This document shows positions 11,351 to 23,852 of a stretch of DNA of 64,000 nt, in pieces; the first letter of the stretch is position 1; the number at the start of each line of letters is the position of its first letter. The stretch comes from Purpureocillium takamizusanense (taxonomy: Eukaryota > Ascomycota > Sordariomycetes > Hypocreales > Ophiocordycipitaceae), in contig NC_063068.1 in assembly GCF_022605165.1 (NCBI RefSeq), forward strand, positions 5,828,001-5,892,000, read 5' to 3'. The position numbers were made by a program, and so were the translations under genes. The notes beneath the pieces were generated by a model that saw only the letters and a list, made by a program, of their open reading frames with translations, made no database searches and had not been told where the DNA came from.

Positions 11351-11938
11351 TGGTTATGGCATACAGATTTGTTACTTGCGACTGTACTACGGACTGCCAC
11401 GCATGTACGAGCCACGAAGCATCCAAGGCGGTGGCGGCGGCGGCGGCGGCGGCGGCGGGCTAGAGCTGAGGCACGGCGAGCCCAGCCAGCCAGCGTCCTT
11501 TTCTCTCTGGCGGTGCACGACACGGGGCCGCGTCTTGCGTGGACAGCAGCAGGAAGCAGCGCATGAGCAGGTAGGCAGGCAGGTAGCAAGCAGGGGGGCT
11601 CAGGCAGGGCTCAGGCTGAAGGAGGCGTGGGGGGCGAGCTGACGCTGATTGGGGACATGCGGAGGCAGCACGTTGTGTGGCTTCTTCGCGATGCAGGTTT
11701 CGGCTCGCCGTGGATTGCGCGAGCCAGAGAGAGAGAGAGAGTGCGTCGAGTCGAGGAAGCATGATGAGCTCATCCGGCATGTCATGCCATGGGGGGGGGG
11801 GTCCAGTCGGTCGGTTGGTCGGACGGATGGACGAGGGGGCACGCACGGGAGCGGGCGCGAGCATCATGGCTAGCAAAAAGCATGGCACAAGGCAAGGCGG
11901 GGGAGGTGAGGCGAGGCGAGGCGAGGCTAGGGTATGGG

Positions 11939-12006
11939 CATGAGTGAGCATGAGTGAGCATGAGCACATAAACATGAGCATGAGCATGAGCATGAGCATG
12001 GCATGG
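11939..12006. repeat. GCATGA hexamer array
   Basis: Repeated GCATGA/GTGAGCAT units, interrupted by one ACATAAAC segment, produce Met-Ser runs in the forward frames. The call is based on the visible repetition only. Confidence 0.85.
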
Positions 12007-13608
12007 TCATGGTCACGGATGATCGCGGTCATGGATGGGCATGGCCATGGGTGCCCGGGCGGGCGAGGCATGGCCAAGAACGAGGGCCAGACGGCGAGTG
12101 ATGAGAGATGCAATGCAGTGGCCTCGAGCTACTAACCATGCTTGCCATGTACTGTATGTGTTCGTACCACCTTCCCTTCCCTTCCCTCCATTTTCCCATT
12201 TTCCTTGCCGGGGAACCCCACCCCTCTTCCCCCCCCCCCCGACGCCTGTTATTTAGGGCACGACCTGCGCGCCTCCGAGTGCGGTCTGCTACAAGCTGTC
12301 GGCTTGGTGGCTGGCAGCCGCACACTGTGTCCACACAGTCACTTTCCCTGCGGCTGTACGGTGCGAAGGGAACCTGAAACGTGCCACCCGTCCGTACCTG
12401 CCGAGATGTCTGCATCACCTGGCTAATCACAGCCGCCGGCGCGGCCCCACTACAGACCAGACAGAGAGACAGCCCGTCGTCGGCAAGGCAAGCAAGGCGA
12501 GGCAAGGCAAGGCAAGGCAGGAAGGCAGGCGCAGGCCTGAGGAATCTCGACCAAAAAGGCCCAGAAAAATTAAAATTCTGGCCGTCGCAGAGTGGACAAC
12601 AGACAGACAGACTGGGAGGCAGCGGACGGGGGACAGCGGGCCTTGGGGCAAGGCAGGTAACCTACCTATCTGCCTGCGCAGCAGACGGGCACGGCGCATC
12701 AGCAGTAGACGAGGAGGACTCACCTCGACGATGCGTCCACCTGTGCCCGCCTTGAAAATACGAAGCAGCTCGGGGTGAAGAGTTTATTGACACCAAGGCA
12801 CTGTGCCTAGGTAGGTAGTTGGTACCTTGTCCAGGCTCTAATCGCCTAGGTAAATTTAGTACCCAAGGTACCTAGGTGACCTGCTCAAACAGCTCTTGCC
12901 CTGGATGCCATGCCATGTCTGCCTGCCCTGGCCCCTCCCTCCATCCTACCCGCGGTCCTCTTGCCTGCTCCTCCTCTTCCTCCTCCTCCTCCTCCTCCTC
13001 CACCATCCATGAATCCCCCCCCAATCCCCATCATTCCCGTCACATCCCCATCCCGGCCCAGCCCAGCCACTTTTTTCTCCTGCCGACAGTCGCACGGGTG
13101 GACCGACGGTGGCCCATGTCCACCACGCACACCTCACCCCAAACACACCCCCGTCTCCCAGCCCAGCCCAGTCCCTCTGCCCCAGTGCAAGACAGCTCCC
13201 CAGCCCGCGCCGGGTGGCCCGTGACCTGCTGAAGCCGCCCGCTGCCACCACCGCCCGGACCCCCAGCTTCCAAGCTTCCTTCGGCCTCACGCCTTGCGAC
13301 GGTCGCGACGACGACGTCAACACCGAGCGATTGCACCGACGACACAGGCACCTACAGCGACGGCGACGCCATAGCGGCCCTGGAATCTCAACGGCGCAGG
13401 CGCAACGATAGAGTCCCTTTGCGCCCTTTCGCAACATCCACTACCTCCTCTCGCGCCCCCCCCCTGGTTCCCAGGCAGCGCCGCCTCGGCCAGAGACTAA
13501 GACTCTTCGGAACCGGGAACCATGGACCCTGCCGCCGCCTGCCTTGAACCCGCCGACATGTCCTGAAGGCGCCGAAGCTTCTTCGAACGTCCACCTCCAG
13601 CTACTCGT

Positions 13609-13679
13609 GCAGCAGCAGCAGCAGCAGCAGCAACACCAGCAGCAGTAGCAGCAGCGGCGGCGGCGGCGGCCAGCAGCAA
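13609..13679. repeat. CAG/CGG trinucleotide tract
   Basis: About eight CAG units are followed by CAG/CAA/TAG variants, five CGG units and further CAG. It lies 130-200 bp upstream of the zinc-finger gene start and is probably in its leader. In-frame TAG and frame interruptions argue against it being coding. Confidence 0.85.
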
Positions 13680-13804
13680 AGGTGGCGCCCTTCGCCCGCA
13701 CCGCCCGTTGACTTACTCATCTCATTCTTTGCCGTAACGAGAAGCCATGCCATGAGTGGCATGATGAGTCCGCCGTTAGCACCGACACCGCCGTCTCCAT
13801 CGCC

Positions 13805-16800
13805 ATGTCAGCACCGGACGTCCACGGCGACATCGACCGCGCCATCCGCCAGCTTCTCGACCAGCAGGCCGACATTCAGTCGCGCCTCATCGTCCTCGCT
13901 ACCACCAAACATGGCTTCGATCTGCCCCGGGAGCTGGACATGCTCCGCCACAAGCACCGCGTGCTCCAAGCCGTCGTCGACCACCATGGTGCGCCGCGTC
14001 TCACCTCCCCCCGTGTCGCCGCATTGTTTCTGTTGCGCCCATGTCCGTGCCTGCTGACGCCAGACCTTCCGCTTCCAGGCCTGCCGCCGCGACTGCCTGT
14101 CTTATCTCAGATGGAAGAAGCCAGGGCGCTGCAGTATCACTGCGAGTGTCTCGAGGCCGCCTGTCTGCAACATCGTATGCTTATCCTGCTCCAGCTTCTC
14201 ATCAATTCGCACGGTTTCCTGACAGTGACGTTTAGAGGTCGATGCGGCCAAGCAGCTGAGGCAGTCATCCGCCGATGGCCCCGCGGGTTTCGTCGAGTGG
14301 CTCGACCGGCACATGGACCTTCATGACCGCTCGCTGAGAGCTATCAACCAACTCCAGGGCGGCTACTATCCCCAAACCTCACCGCTTGCGTCCCCTTTCA
14401 GGTGCCCTGACGCCCACTGCATCCACTATGTCTACGGCTTCCCGAACCAGTCCGAACGGGACGCTCACGCCCAGCAAGCGCACAGGCCCCACACGAAGCG
14501 AGACTCAGGCTTCTCCATGGGCAACTCTCCGCCGCTGCCGCTGTCCGAGCATCCGGTATTGCGCATTGAGACATTTCAGGCATCCACGAGCCAGCCTGCA
14601 CACGCACCCCCAGGACGGCAAGGCTCGTCGTCGTTTAGCTTGCCTCCCCTCAGCCTGCCTCCCCCGTCGAGAGATGACAGAGGCACCTCGCTGGCTTCGA
14701 ATATCTTCGACGATGGCCGCCGCGGCACCAGAAGGAGCTCGGGCATCTCGGAAGGGGAACCTCTGCTGCCGCCGCTCAAGAAAGCAAGGCTGAGCCAGCC
14801 GCGTCTGGAGTCCATTGGCGAGCTACAGCTGCTGCGAGACAACGGGCCGTGTCTGCCCTGCGCAGTGACACGTAAGGAGGTAATGAATGGCGATTATTCA
14901 ACTCTCTTCATGGTGTTATGATTGACTGAGCTCCTCGCAGTGTGATGACGGCCAGCCCTGTTCAAATTGCAGTAACAGCCCTCCCTATCACCGCGACGCG
15001 TTTTGGGCAGATGTGGGCTGCTTCCGCGAATCTGTTGTATCCTTTGCCGACACATTTCTCCCAGGTATGTTATGGATGCTGCGCCTAGTTGACATCATCA
15101 AACAAGCCTAACAGTCATTCCTGAAGCGCCGCTCTCACCACGACAGACCCGCACGCCCATCACGTCTCCACTTGCACAGCGACGGAGTGTCAACGAATAC
15201 CTCAAGAACAACTACTTGTTTGAACCAGCTGTAGCAGAGGCAGTCACAAACGGTTTGGACTTTGAAGACGGGTTTTGGTGGTCGGCACAAGTTGATGCCG
15301 CTTACGCTGCAGATGACAGCACATCAGGCTACAGCAGAGAGGCCAACACCTACGCTCCTCCAGTATTCTCGACGCTCATCAACAGGTGGCTCATAATACA
15401 GACCTCCCACGATTTGCCACGGTTATTGAAAGCCAGCGGCAGGCTGTCTGTGTCCCGGGATGAAGAGGAGCAAACCTATCCGGCGCTGTACAATGCCAAG
15501 CTGCTTCTCCGCGAAGCGGTTGTCTACGGCGTGCTGCAGCCGCACGTGCCGCTTCGCTTCAACTCGCATGATCCCCGCCAGTCGCCGCCCGAGAATGCCG
15601 ATCTGGACGAGCACGCGAGACTTCTGCAAGAATGTCTGGTGCGCTTCCTCAAGTCTGTGGAGTCGCTCGTCTCGCACAGCTTTGCGGCGGACCCAAGCGT
15701 GATAATGGCAAATTTCATGGCCATGTGCATATTCAGCGCCGTCCGCACCCTGTTTCTCGACTTCTCCAGATCACAGGTCAACCCCCATCAGCCTCGCTCT
15801 GCCGGACCAGAGTCGGATGAGTCGGTTCATGCTAGGTACAAGGCCCTCGTCGCTCTGTATTCGTCTCGATGTCCAATGTTGGAAGACATGTCATACAACG
15901 GCTTTACGGAACACGAGCTGTCGCTCCTTCGAGATGTCAGCGAGGTGCTGGACAGGAAGGCCTGGGATGAGGAGCGCATCGGCTCCAGCGCCGACTTTCT
16001 GATGAAACTTGGGGACGGTATCGCCAGGACGCGCTCAGGGCCGCTCGGCTTTCTTCAACAACGATGGCCCGACGGCCTTTCCTGGGAATCGTGGCAAGCC
16101 CCCATGTTGCAGACGGTTCAAGGGCCGAGACGGTCAGCGCCTGCTGTTCCCAACCTGGCCGTCCTCCAGCCCTGGGGGCGCGTCACGCAGGATGATAGTG
16201 TCCTCGGGCAGGCGAACGAATCGGACCTTCGGCCGACATCCGAGACGGACCGTGAGCGTGTGAGAAGACACACAGTCGGGGAGTCGCCCGTGTATCCTCG
16301 CTCCGCGGAGTCGTATCCGCACTCTCCCGGGTCGCCCTCGAGATTCAGGGCCCCGCCGTACCCACGGACGCAGCTCCGTAGAGTCTACTGCGACAAGTGC
16401 AATGAGTATCCTGAGGGGTTTCGCGGCGAGCACGAGCTGCGGCGCCACACCGAGGCGAAGCACTCAGCCATGGTGAGGCGTTGGTTGTGCTGCGTGCCTG
16501 AGAGTCCGAGTGACCGGTCTATCCAGCCTGTCGTGCCCTTGTCGGCCTGCAAGGCTTGCATGGGGCTGAAACAATACGGCGCGTACTACAACGCCGCCGC
16601 GCATCTCCGCCGCGCTCATTTTCATCCGCATCGCGGCGGCAAGGCAAGCGGTGACTGGCCTCCAATGTCAGTCCTCAAGGACTGGATGAAGGAAGTGCGG
16701 CAGCCCATGGATGGTGGTAACGACCTCGACAGCGGGGGCGAGGATGAAGACATCGACCCCATCGCCGACCCTTCGCCGTCTTCCGCGAGACCCGGCCCTG

Positions 16801-17618
16801 GCTCGTCGATGCAACGCTCGTTTTTTGTCTCCTCCCTCAGAGATCCGTGGCATCGAGAAGGTGGGAGTGGTAGCGGCACCGTCGGCGCCATCGCTACTCT
16901 ACCCGAAAACCGCAGCCAATGTCCCAACCCAGACTGCGGGCGCATCGTCAAGGACCTCGCCGCGCACATGCTCACGCATCAGGAGGAACGGCCAGAGAAG
17001 TGCCCCATAGCGTCGTGCGAGTATCACACCAAGGGCTTCGCGAGGAAATATGACAAGAACAGGCATGCCTTGACGCACTACCGCGGCACCATGGCATGCC
17101 CGTTCTGCCCTGGCATGGGATCACCATACGAAAAGACGTTCCTCCGTGCCGACGTTTTCAAGCGGCACCTCGCCAACGCTCACAACGTCGAGCAGACACC
17201 GCCCAATAGCCGCGGTGGGGGCAGGCTGCTGAACGCAATGCATGATCCGAGCGGCCAGGAACACGTCGCAGCCGGGGCGGGCACTGGCGCGGGGGCGAGG
17301 TGCTCCATCTGCGGCGGACGCTTTGCCGGGGCTCAGGACTTTTACGAGCACCTCGACGAGTGCGTGCTCAGCGTCATCGTGCCGGCGGGATACGCCTCTG
17401 CCGGAGTCTCAACTGGCCCCGCTCCCCACGCAGCTGGCTCAGCGGCAGCGTCGACGGATCACGATCCGCGAGGGACTGAGGAGGACAAGAAGCCCATGCC
17501 ACAGCAGCAGCCACACCCTCCGCAACCGCAATTGCAACAGCCTCCGCAGCAGCCACAACAGCAGCAGCAGTCTCCCCCGCCCTCAGCTGGACCTGGATCG
17601 GCCGGCCCTAGATGGTGA
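13805..17618 (+). CDS. Large C2H2 zinc-finger protein with a Zn2Cys6-like cysteine cluster
   Basis: The proposed model has five exons: 13805-13988, 14079-14174, 14236-14879, 14941-15064 and 15115-17618, giving 1183 residues. The exon 2 start could instead be 14064. An N-terminal helical region is followed by a single CPDAHC-type finger near residue 150. A cysteine cluster spans the exon 3/4 junction (C299-X2-C302-X6-C309-X5-C315-X2-C318, then C335 in a GCFR motif). A large alpha-helical middle with FLDF and HARYKALVALY segments follows. C-terminal C2H2-type fingers lie around residues 775, 952-1045 (three consecutive, including CPIASC and CPFCPG) and 1079, and the tail is Gln/Pro-rich. A nuclear DNA- or RNA-binding role is inferred; I do not recognise an experimentally named orthologue. 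Upstream ATGs at 13747-13764 lie out of frame, so the first exon is the least certain part. Confidence 0.8.
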
Positions 17619-18245
17619 CAGGCTATCGTCGCCAAAGAAATCGACAATCTTCTTGTTGATGAAACCCATCGGGACGGCTCGCTGCGTGAGCATATATATT
17701 TATCAACGCAGTAGCGCACATCAGCAACACGAGCAGTCAAAGCTGGCTTCTCTTGGACATCGAAAGTACGAGCTACGATAAGCACTGATTTGAACTCGAG
17801 ATACCAAAATACCAAGACGCTGGGCGTGGAGGCGTAAAGACAGACGCGGGAGTCACGTGCGGGGTTTGTTCCGAATCCTTTCCATTCAAGTGTGTATTTT
17901 TTTCCCCTGAGGAGTTGTGCTTTAGCACCTTGCTCTGCTTTCTTCTATTTCCCCGTTGTGATACCACAGCAAATGCCGACGACATTGCTCGCCCCCTTTT
18001 AATGCTTCCCGTCGCCATGCCGGCGATGACGTGAAGACTATGCATATATCATGAATGCTGAATGGCGATGCCCAAAAAAGACTGAAAGTCGACCGTTGTC
18101 TCAAGACGCTCGTGCGCGAGACTCCAAAACGCCGCAACACAAAAATGCTCCAAAGCCATTCCATCATGCTAGAATCCCGACAGATATTCTGCCAAAGCCT
18201 CCGCCATCTCAAAACGTAGTGCTCATCACGACCCTGTGGCACCAC
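17619..18245. other. Convergent spacer (zinc-finger gene / MFS gene)
   Basis: This is 3' UTR sequence of two convergent genes. It is AT-richer than its surroundings, with no coding potential beyond short frames. A CACGTG hexamer occurs near 17855, but it lies between two 3' ends and is not called as a promoter site. Confidence 0.6.
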
Positions 18246-20358
18246 CTACTTTGAGCTCGCCGACGTCTCGTCAATCTTCTCGCTCAAAACGCCACCGCCA
18301 GTGCGAGGGTTCTTGGGGCTCGAGCGCTTGAAGTAGTCGTGGATCTCCTGCGAGAACTCGCCATCATCTGGCATTCCGTGGCCCTCGTGCTCCGTCTCCT
18401 TGGGGCCGCGGGCAGACTGGACAGCCTCCCACTCGGCGCGCATGTCCTCGATCTTGGCCTTCCAGTCGAGCTCGGGGTCATAGGTCTTGCCGATGCCTCG
18501 GATGCGCTCCCAGACACTCAAGTGGGTGGGGTTGACGGCGACGCCGTGATACTCGTCGGCCTTGCCCTGGCGAATGTAGTTCCAGCGGCGCTCCTGCTCC
18601 TTGAGGTCAAGGCCAGTGGTGTCGGGGAGGAACAGCCAGGTGAGGAGCATGCCAGCCAGGCCGAACCAGGGAACAACGTAGAACTTGGTCTGGTCGTCAA
18701 TGTAGTTGTACAGGACCGAGGCGAGCAAGGCACCCGCCTTGCCCAGGCAGGCGGAGAATCCGTGTGCAGTGGCGCGGATGGGGGTAGGGAAGACCTCACC
18801 AGCCACAAGGAAAGTGACCGAGTTGGGGCCAAACTGGTTGAAGAATGAGGAGATGAAGTACATGGCCTGGAAGCCATGAATGCCGGCGGGGCTGGTGTAG
18901 TACTCGTACTTGAATGCCGGGATGACGAACATGAGGAAGCACATGAAGAAGCCAACCTGCTGCATCATCTTGCGGCCGTAGAGCTTGTTGTCAATGAGGA
19001 CTGAGGCGAGGTAATAGCCGGCGAGCGAGACGGTGATGTTGACGAGATTCCAGGTCCAGGTAGTCATGAGCGACTTGGGGTTGTTCGAAATGACCTTGAT
19101 GAACTGGCCCTGGAAAAGCTTGTTGCCGTAGAAGAAGACGTCATTGCAGAACCAGGTGCCGGCCGTGGCGAGAAGACGGCCACCAAAGTGGGTGCAGCAG
19201 TAGCGCAGGGCGTTGACATCGTAGCCAGTGACGTTGGACCTGTTCTTGGCCTGTGCGAGCTGCTTGGAGGCCTGTGGCATCTTCCAGGTTCGGTAGTAGG
19301 CGAGCCAGGCGGTACCAATGGCGGGGAAGGCAAAGGACAGACGGAAGGCATACTGCGCGGCAGAGGTGCTGTAGGGGGGGCCGCCGTTGCCGCTGTTGAA
19401 GATGACGAGGAGAACGATGAGAAGAACCTGGTTGACGAATTGGCCCCAGCCCTGCATGAGGAAGGCAGTAGTGACGCGACGTCCACGGTGCAGACGGTCC
19501 TCCTTGGTGGAGAGCTTGCCGGCGGTGACGGCGCTCTCAAGCGACGAAGTGGCAGTGATGGGGTACTCGCCTCCGACACCAAGACCTGGAGAGAGAAGGG
19601 GGCGGTCAGCCTGACGAGCACGCAACGGTAGGGACAAGATGTTCTTTGGGGCAGAGATACATACTGTAGAAGAAAAGGGACCAAGCATAGCAAATGACCC
19701 AGCCTTGGAGCGTCAAGCCCCAGCTAGCCGTGAGCATGAGAAGGCCGACAAGCATGATGACGGCATCCTGGATGAGACCCCAGCGGCGACCGACCCAGTC
19801 GCCAATGACACCAACGAAGAGCTGGCCGACCATGATACCAATGATTTCGAGGTATGTGACGCTGGCAATCCAGTTCTTGCTGCAGGCAGTGTGAGTGGAC
19901 CAGCATTCGGGCCAGACCTGCTTAAAGAGAGGCTCGAGATTGCCAATGGAGAAAAGCACGTAGCCCTCGAGGCCGAGGCCGGCACCGGGAATGACTGCGT
20001 GGCGGAAGTACCACGAGACGGGAGAGAGGGGATCCTTCTTCATCATGGAGCCAATGGTTTTCAGCTCCTGGGCGGCAGCGTCGCGGTCGACCTTTGAGAC
20101 GAAGCTGACACGCTTACTCCAGGGCAGATCGGCCCAGTAGACGCCGTCGGGCGTGTATGAGTCGTCGGGGCGTGTGACATGGCTGAAGATGCGGCGCTCA
20201 TCGGCGGTGGCATCGCGGACGGGGTAGTCGTCGCTGTCGTGGTCGCCGGGCGGGCCATGAGGGACGGGGATCTCGCCCGGGACCGACCAATGGTGGTGAT
20301 GATGGTGGTGGTGTTGAGGGACGTCGCTGTCCGACGAGGCGGAGTCGTTGGCCGCCAT
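18246..20358 (-). CDS. MFS permease, phosphate:H+ symporter-like family
   Basis: Two exons, 20358-19665 and 19585-18246, with a 79-bp intron, give 677 residues. The long hydrophilic N-terminus carries eight consecutive histidines near residue 20. Transmembrane segments then begin around YVLFSIGNL. The MFS loop signature GDWVGRRWG is present, followed by LGVGGEYPITATSSLE across the intron, as in phosphate/glycerophosphodiester-type MFS carriers. The second half has FGPNSVTFLVAGEVFPTPIRATAHG and PDTTGLDLKEQERRW, both typical of sugar/phosphate porters. It probably acts at the plasma membrane. Inorganic phosphate is the best guess for substrate, but glycerophosphoinositol-type substrates are not excluded. 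The divergence from canonical Pho84 loop residues lowers certainty about substrate, not about family. Confidence 0.88.
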
Positions 20359-23300
20359 TGGGTGTGTCCGAATTGGGAGGGAGCGTCCAAATGCGGGTGG
20401 CTTGTCTCAGAGTGTCGATTGTTTGCGGGTGCTTTTGGCGGGCTGACCAGTAGAGTGTCTCAGCGCCAATGAGAAATGGCTGCTGCAAGACGACGCAGAC
20501 GACGAGGATGCACGAGAAGGACGAGGAGGGAGAAGAAAGGCAGGAGACTGCGAGAGGAAGAAAAAGGCAGCGCAAGCGAGTCGGATCGTTGTAGTAGGAT
20601 ATATGTCTGCCACAGAAGCGCCCGGCGAGCTTGTCGGTTTGAAGCAGCGCAGGCAAGCGACGGCGCAGCAGGTGCACGGGTTTGCTGGTGGCGAGTGCAG
20701 CCGTGTCGTCGTGGAAGGGGTGCTGAACAGCAGCCTGCACGGACGAACAGGATGTTTGTTGACGATGACGAGGTGAGAGAAGGAGACCAAGGGCAACAAC
20801 AGCTCAAGGTCTTTTGTCGGCCGACGAGGACCTGAGGGAAGGAAAATTGAATGGATTGATTTGGGTCTGCCGCGCACCCAAACTCTCTGTGCGGGCTCGT
20901 TTTCCTTTAAGACTCGACGCTTGCAGTCTCGATCCGCTTTCGACGACCGACGTCGAGCGACCAGCGGCGAGGGGATCCGTCCAGTCAGAAGGCTGCATCA
21001 GGAACGTGTTCGATTCTATGGCCAGCAAGGGCCCAAAAGCTTTTTTTGCGGAGCACGGGCTGTTGGGGGGAGCACTTCCTTGGGCTCGGGGAGGCGGGCA
21101 GGCGGGCGCGCGCGCGGACGGGCGAGCCTCGCCGCGCCTCGTCTCGTCTCGCCTGTGGGTGAGAGTGAGCGAGCGAGCGAGCCGGAGCGGCCGCGGCGGC
21201 GACGGCGGCGGGCGGGCGGGGTGGGCCATCAGGGGAGGGGAGGGGATGGGATGGGAGGGGGTTCCATCGAAGCGGAGGAACAAAAAGTTCGTGCTGGAGG
21301 ACGGACAACAGCGCGTCGTCGGGGCAAGGGTCCAGCTAGGGCTTGGCCTGGAGCAGCAGCGGCGGCGGGTGGGTGGATGGGTGGATGGGTGGGTGTGCGT
21401 GTGGATGCCATGCCATGCCATGCATGGTGTGGGATGATGACTTCTTGGACTGTCTTGTCGGTCGGTCGAAATCTGGGGACGTGAGACTTTCCAGCTTGGC
21501 CGCTTTCGGATCGAACGGCACCGCGCTGGCCCAGGGCAGATCCTGCCCCAATTGCGCCCAAGCGATGGCAGCACAGCACAGCACACAGCACGGAGCCACG
21601 CGCTTGTGCGTATCCGTCACCGAGGCGTAGCGGCTGCGAGCCATTCGCCGGTGTTGTAAGTCCTCTATGTGGTTTGATTCCGACGAGGTGTCGTTGCCCG
21701 GCTCTTTTTTTTTTCAATCTTCCTTCCCTTTCTTATTCCCTGCTCTGCCGAGCGAATGAGGTCGCAGGTGGATCGATGACGCTGCGAGGCAGGCGCGAGG
21801 CGCGGCTTGGCTCTCAGAAAAGGAAGGGGCTCGCGTGCCCTCTTTCCCTCTTCTCACGCTGCCCGCATGCCCACCCTGTCTGGTGGCCTGCTGCGCTGCA
21901 CCGCTCCAGCGCCCAGGGCCGAGGCCCTTTTAGGCCGTGCCCACCCCATCTCACCTCACCAGCGCGATTCCATCCGCATGCCACGGTAGTAGGTAGTAGT
22001 AGTAGCTCATGTACATGTGTGTAAACATGCACGGGCGGGACTGGCCGGCTGCACCTGATTTCAAACAGCGGGACGAGCTGAGCAGCTTCGTAAAGGTAGT
22101 AAATGTTTTTCTGTACCGGTGGTCCGTACGACATTTGCCTGCGGCAGCCCACTGTGACGGCGACGGCCATTATGTAAGGTAATAGTTACCTGGTACCTTA
22201 TCCAACCTGGGGACAGAGCGACAACGCGGCAGGTGCGAGTTGGGGGGCAAGAGAGCGCATGAAAACTTGACGAGACCGAGCCCGTCGTCCAGGAGTGCAG
22301 CTGCAGCCGCAACTAAGATGCGACTTCCCACTGCGATGCTTCTTGCCGCTTTGCCGTGGTTATTGTCATGGGTGTGAATCCCTTTACACGGATTGCGCTT
22401 CACTCGACTGCATTCTTTGTTCACTCAACCTCCCACCTCGGCAGCCGTGCCCGGGGCGGCTTCTTCCTCCTCCGCCTGCAGCGGGGGAGCCTCTACGAGG
22501 TGCCTTAGTACCTTAGGAATAGTAGTAGTATTGAGTTACTAGGTACCTTATGTAGAAGAGTACCCAGAGGCGTTGTTGGGCTGTCCCCACGAACGGTCTC
22601 GTTGTCAAAGTGCCTTAGTACTAACCTACCTAGTACCTTGGGTACCCTCGCCAAGCAGCCAAGCAGGGGCCCACTCGCATCTGCCGACTTGGCGGATGGA
22701 GATGGCAGTGACAATAAGGCAGGTACTTGGTAGGCGCAGCTTGACAGGGACAGGCACACAAGTACTCGGCGGCCTTACCATGGGAGCCACAAGAAACGAC
22801 GGCGTGGCAGATGTAGAAAACAAATGTCGACCTGGTGGCTACCTGTACCTTCAATTGTACCATCCCTGTAGGTACCTTATCCCAGAACCTGTCCGTGTTT
22901 GCTTGCTTGCTTGCATAGGTAGGTACCTCCTCTGCCATGTCCTCCTTCTTGGCTCAATTGCCCTTATCTTCGTCGTCGGCACATGGCACGCAATCGGTGC
23001 AAACGTAGAAACAACAGACTCCAAACCTCAACGCCTAGCCGACAGCGCTTGCGCAGAGTCTAAATCCATGGCGGGCTCTCTGCCCACTAACCACCGCCCC
23101 GCCTCCATCCACGTGCCGCCGAAAGCCCCTCCAATTAGGCCCGCGCCGGCGACTTATTGCTGCTGCTCTCAGCCTACATCAGAGCCCATCGTCATCGTGA
23201 TGATCTCTCTCTTTTTTTTTTCCTTTTCTCGCCTTGCCTCCCGCGCTTGTTCGCTTTCCGTCCTCCGCGGAGGGGTCGTTGCGACGATACCAGGAGAAGG

Positions 23301-23852
23301 TTGGAGGAACCCCGGCATCTCCGCTCCCCTCGCGTGCAACGTGCGTAACATCATCTATCTGCGTCGTTCCCGCTCAGCCGACTTGGCGCTGCAGTCTTGC
23401 CGAGATGCCCATCGGCCATTGGCCAGGCCAGGCCCAGGCATGCCGCTTCGTGGTCCCAGCGCAGCGTCTCGGTCACGGTTTAGGAAGTATGTATGTATGT
23501 GTGTCTTGCACGACGGGCAACAGCCCAGCCCAGCCCAGCCTCGACGGGTGACGTAGCGCTTTGTCACGCAGCCGGCCCTTTTGGATTTCGACTGCACGCG
23601 CGGCGTAGACATACCTGTCTTGTGTGATTCGGAGGTGTATACAAGACGATATACTAGCCGCCTCACAAAATAAGAATATTCACCAGGACGTGCAGGTCGA
23701 GTCATGACGCAGACGAGACGAACCGTGTTTGCGATAAATCATTGCATTGCTGCTTACACTATCTCGCTATTTTGCGTACGTGGTACAGTATACACCCTGG
23801 GACTTCCCTCGCAACCCGAGATGGCTTGACGGGCCTGCCAGAATCAGAATGC
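20359..23852. other. Intergenic region upstream of the MFS gene
   Basis: This is 3.5 kb between two minus-strand genes. The first part is the promoter and leader of the permease. A 327-codon plus-strand frame at 22573-23556 has erratic composition and no domain, so it is not called. AGGTACCT-type motifs cluster strongly at 22174-22200, 22499-22550, 22609-22650, 22840-22875 and 22913-22928. Nothing else recognisable is present. Confidence 0.55.
22499..22928. repeat. Cluster of short AGGTACC/CCTTAGTAC palindromic motifs
   Basis: Multiple overlapping elements of the form TAGGTACC, GTACCTTA and GTGCCTTAGTAC occur within 430 bp. The GTGCCTTAGTAC form appears twice, near 22500 and 22610. This reads as a dispersed motif cluster rather than a tandem array. 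Confidence 0.7.

Larger units (their letters stand above)
10138..13804. other. Gene-free GC-rich spacer upstream of the zinc-finger gene
   Basis: This is 3.7 kb without a supportable gene. Several long open frames (around 11033-11640, 11460-12113 and 12946-13437) overlap on both strands with Arg/Pro/Ser-rich composition, as expected from repetitive GC-rich DNA. Recognisable contents are ten 5-bp units at 11301-11350, a GCATGA hexamer array at about 11939-12006, a GGCAA-type array at about 12482-12520, AGGTACC motifs at 12806-12876 and a CAG/CGG tract at 13609-13679. The last part probably includes the 5' UTR of the downstream gene. Confidence 0.55.

Noticed and set aside
11033..12113. Overlapping 170-220 codon frames on both strands
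   Set aside because: They are generated by tandem repeats and GC-rich DNA; both strands are open in parallel, which argues against coding.
14064..14078. Alternative acceptor for exon 2 of the zinc-finger gene
   Set aside because: Both 14064 and 14079 keep phase; I preferred 14079 for its stronger pyrimidine-rich TTCCAG context but cannot exclude 14064.
17850..17862. CACGTG (Pho4/NUC-1-type site) near the phosphate-type permease
   Set aside because: It lies at the 3' end of the permease gene between convergent genes, not in its promoter; I found no such site upstream of its start by eye.
22573..23556. 327-codon plus-strand frame
   Set aside because: Erratic composition, overlaps AGGTACC motif clusters and repeats, and shows no domain, signal or splice-supported extension.
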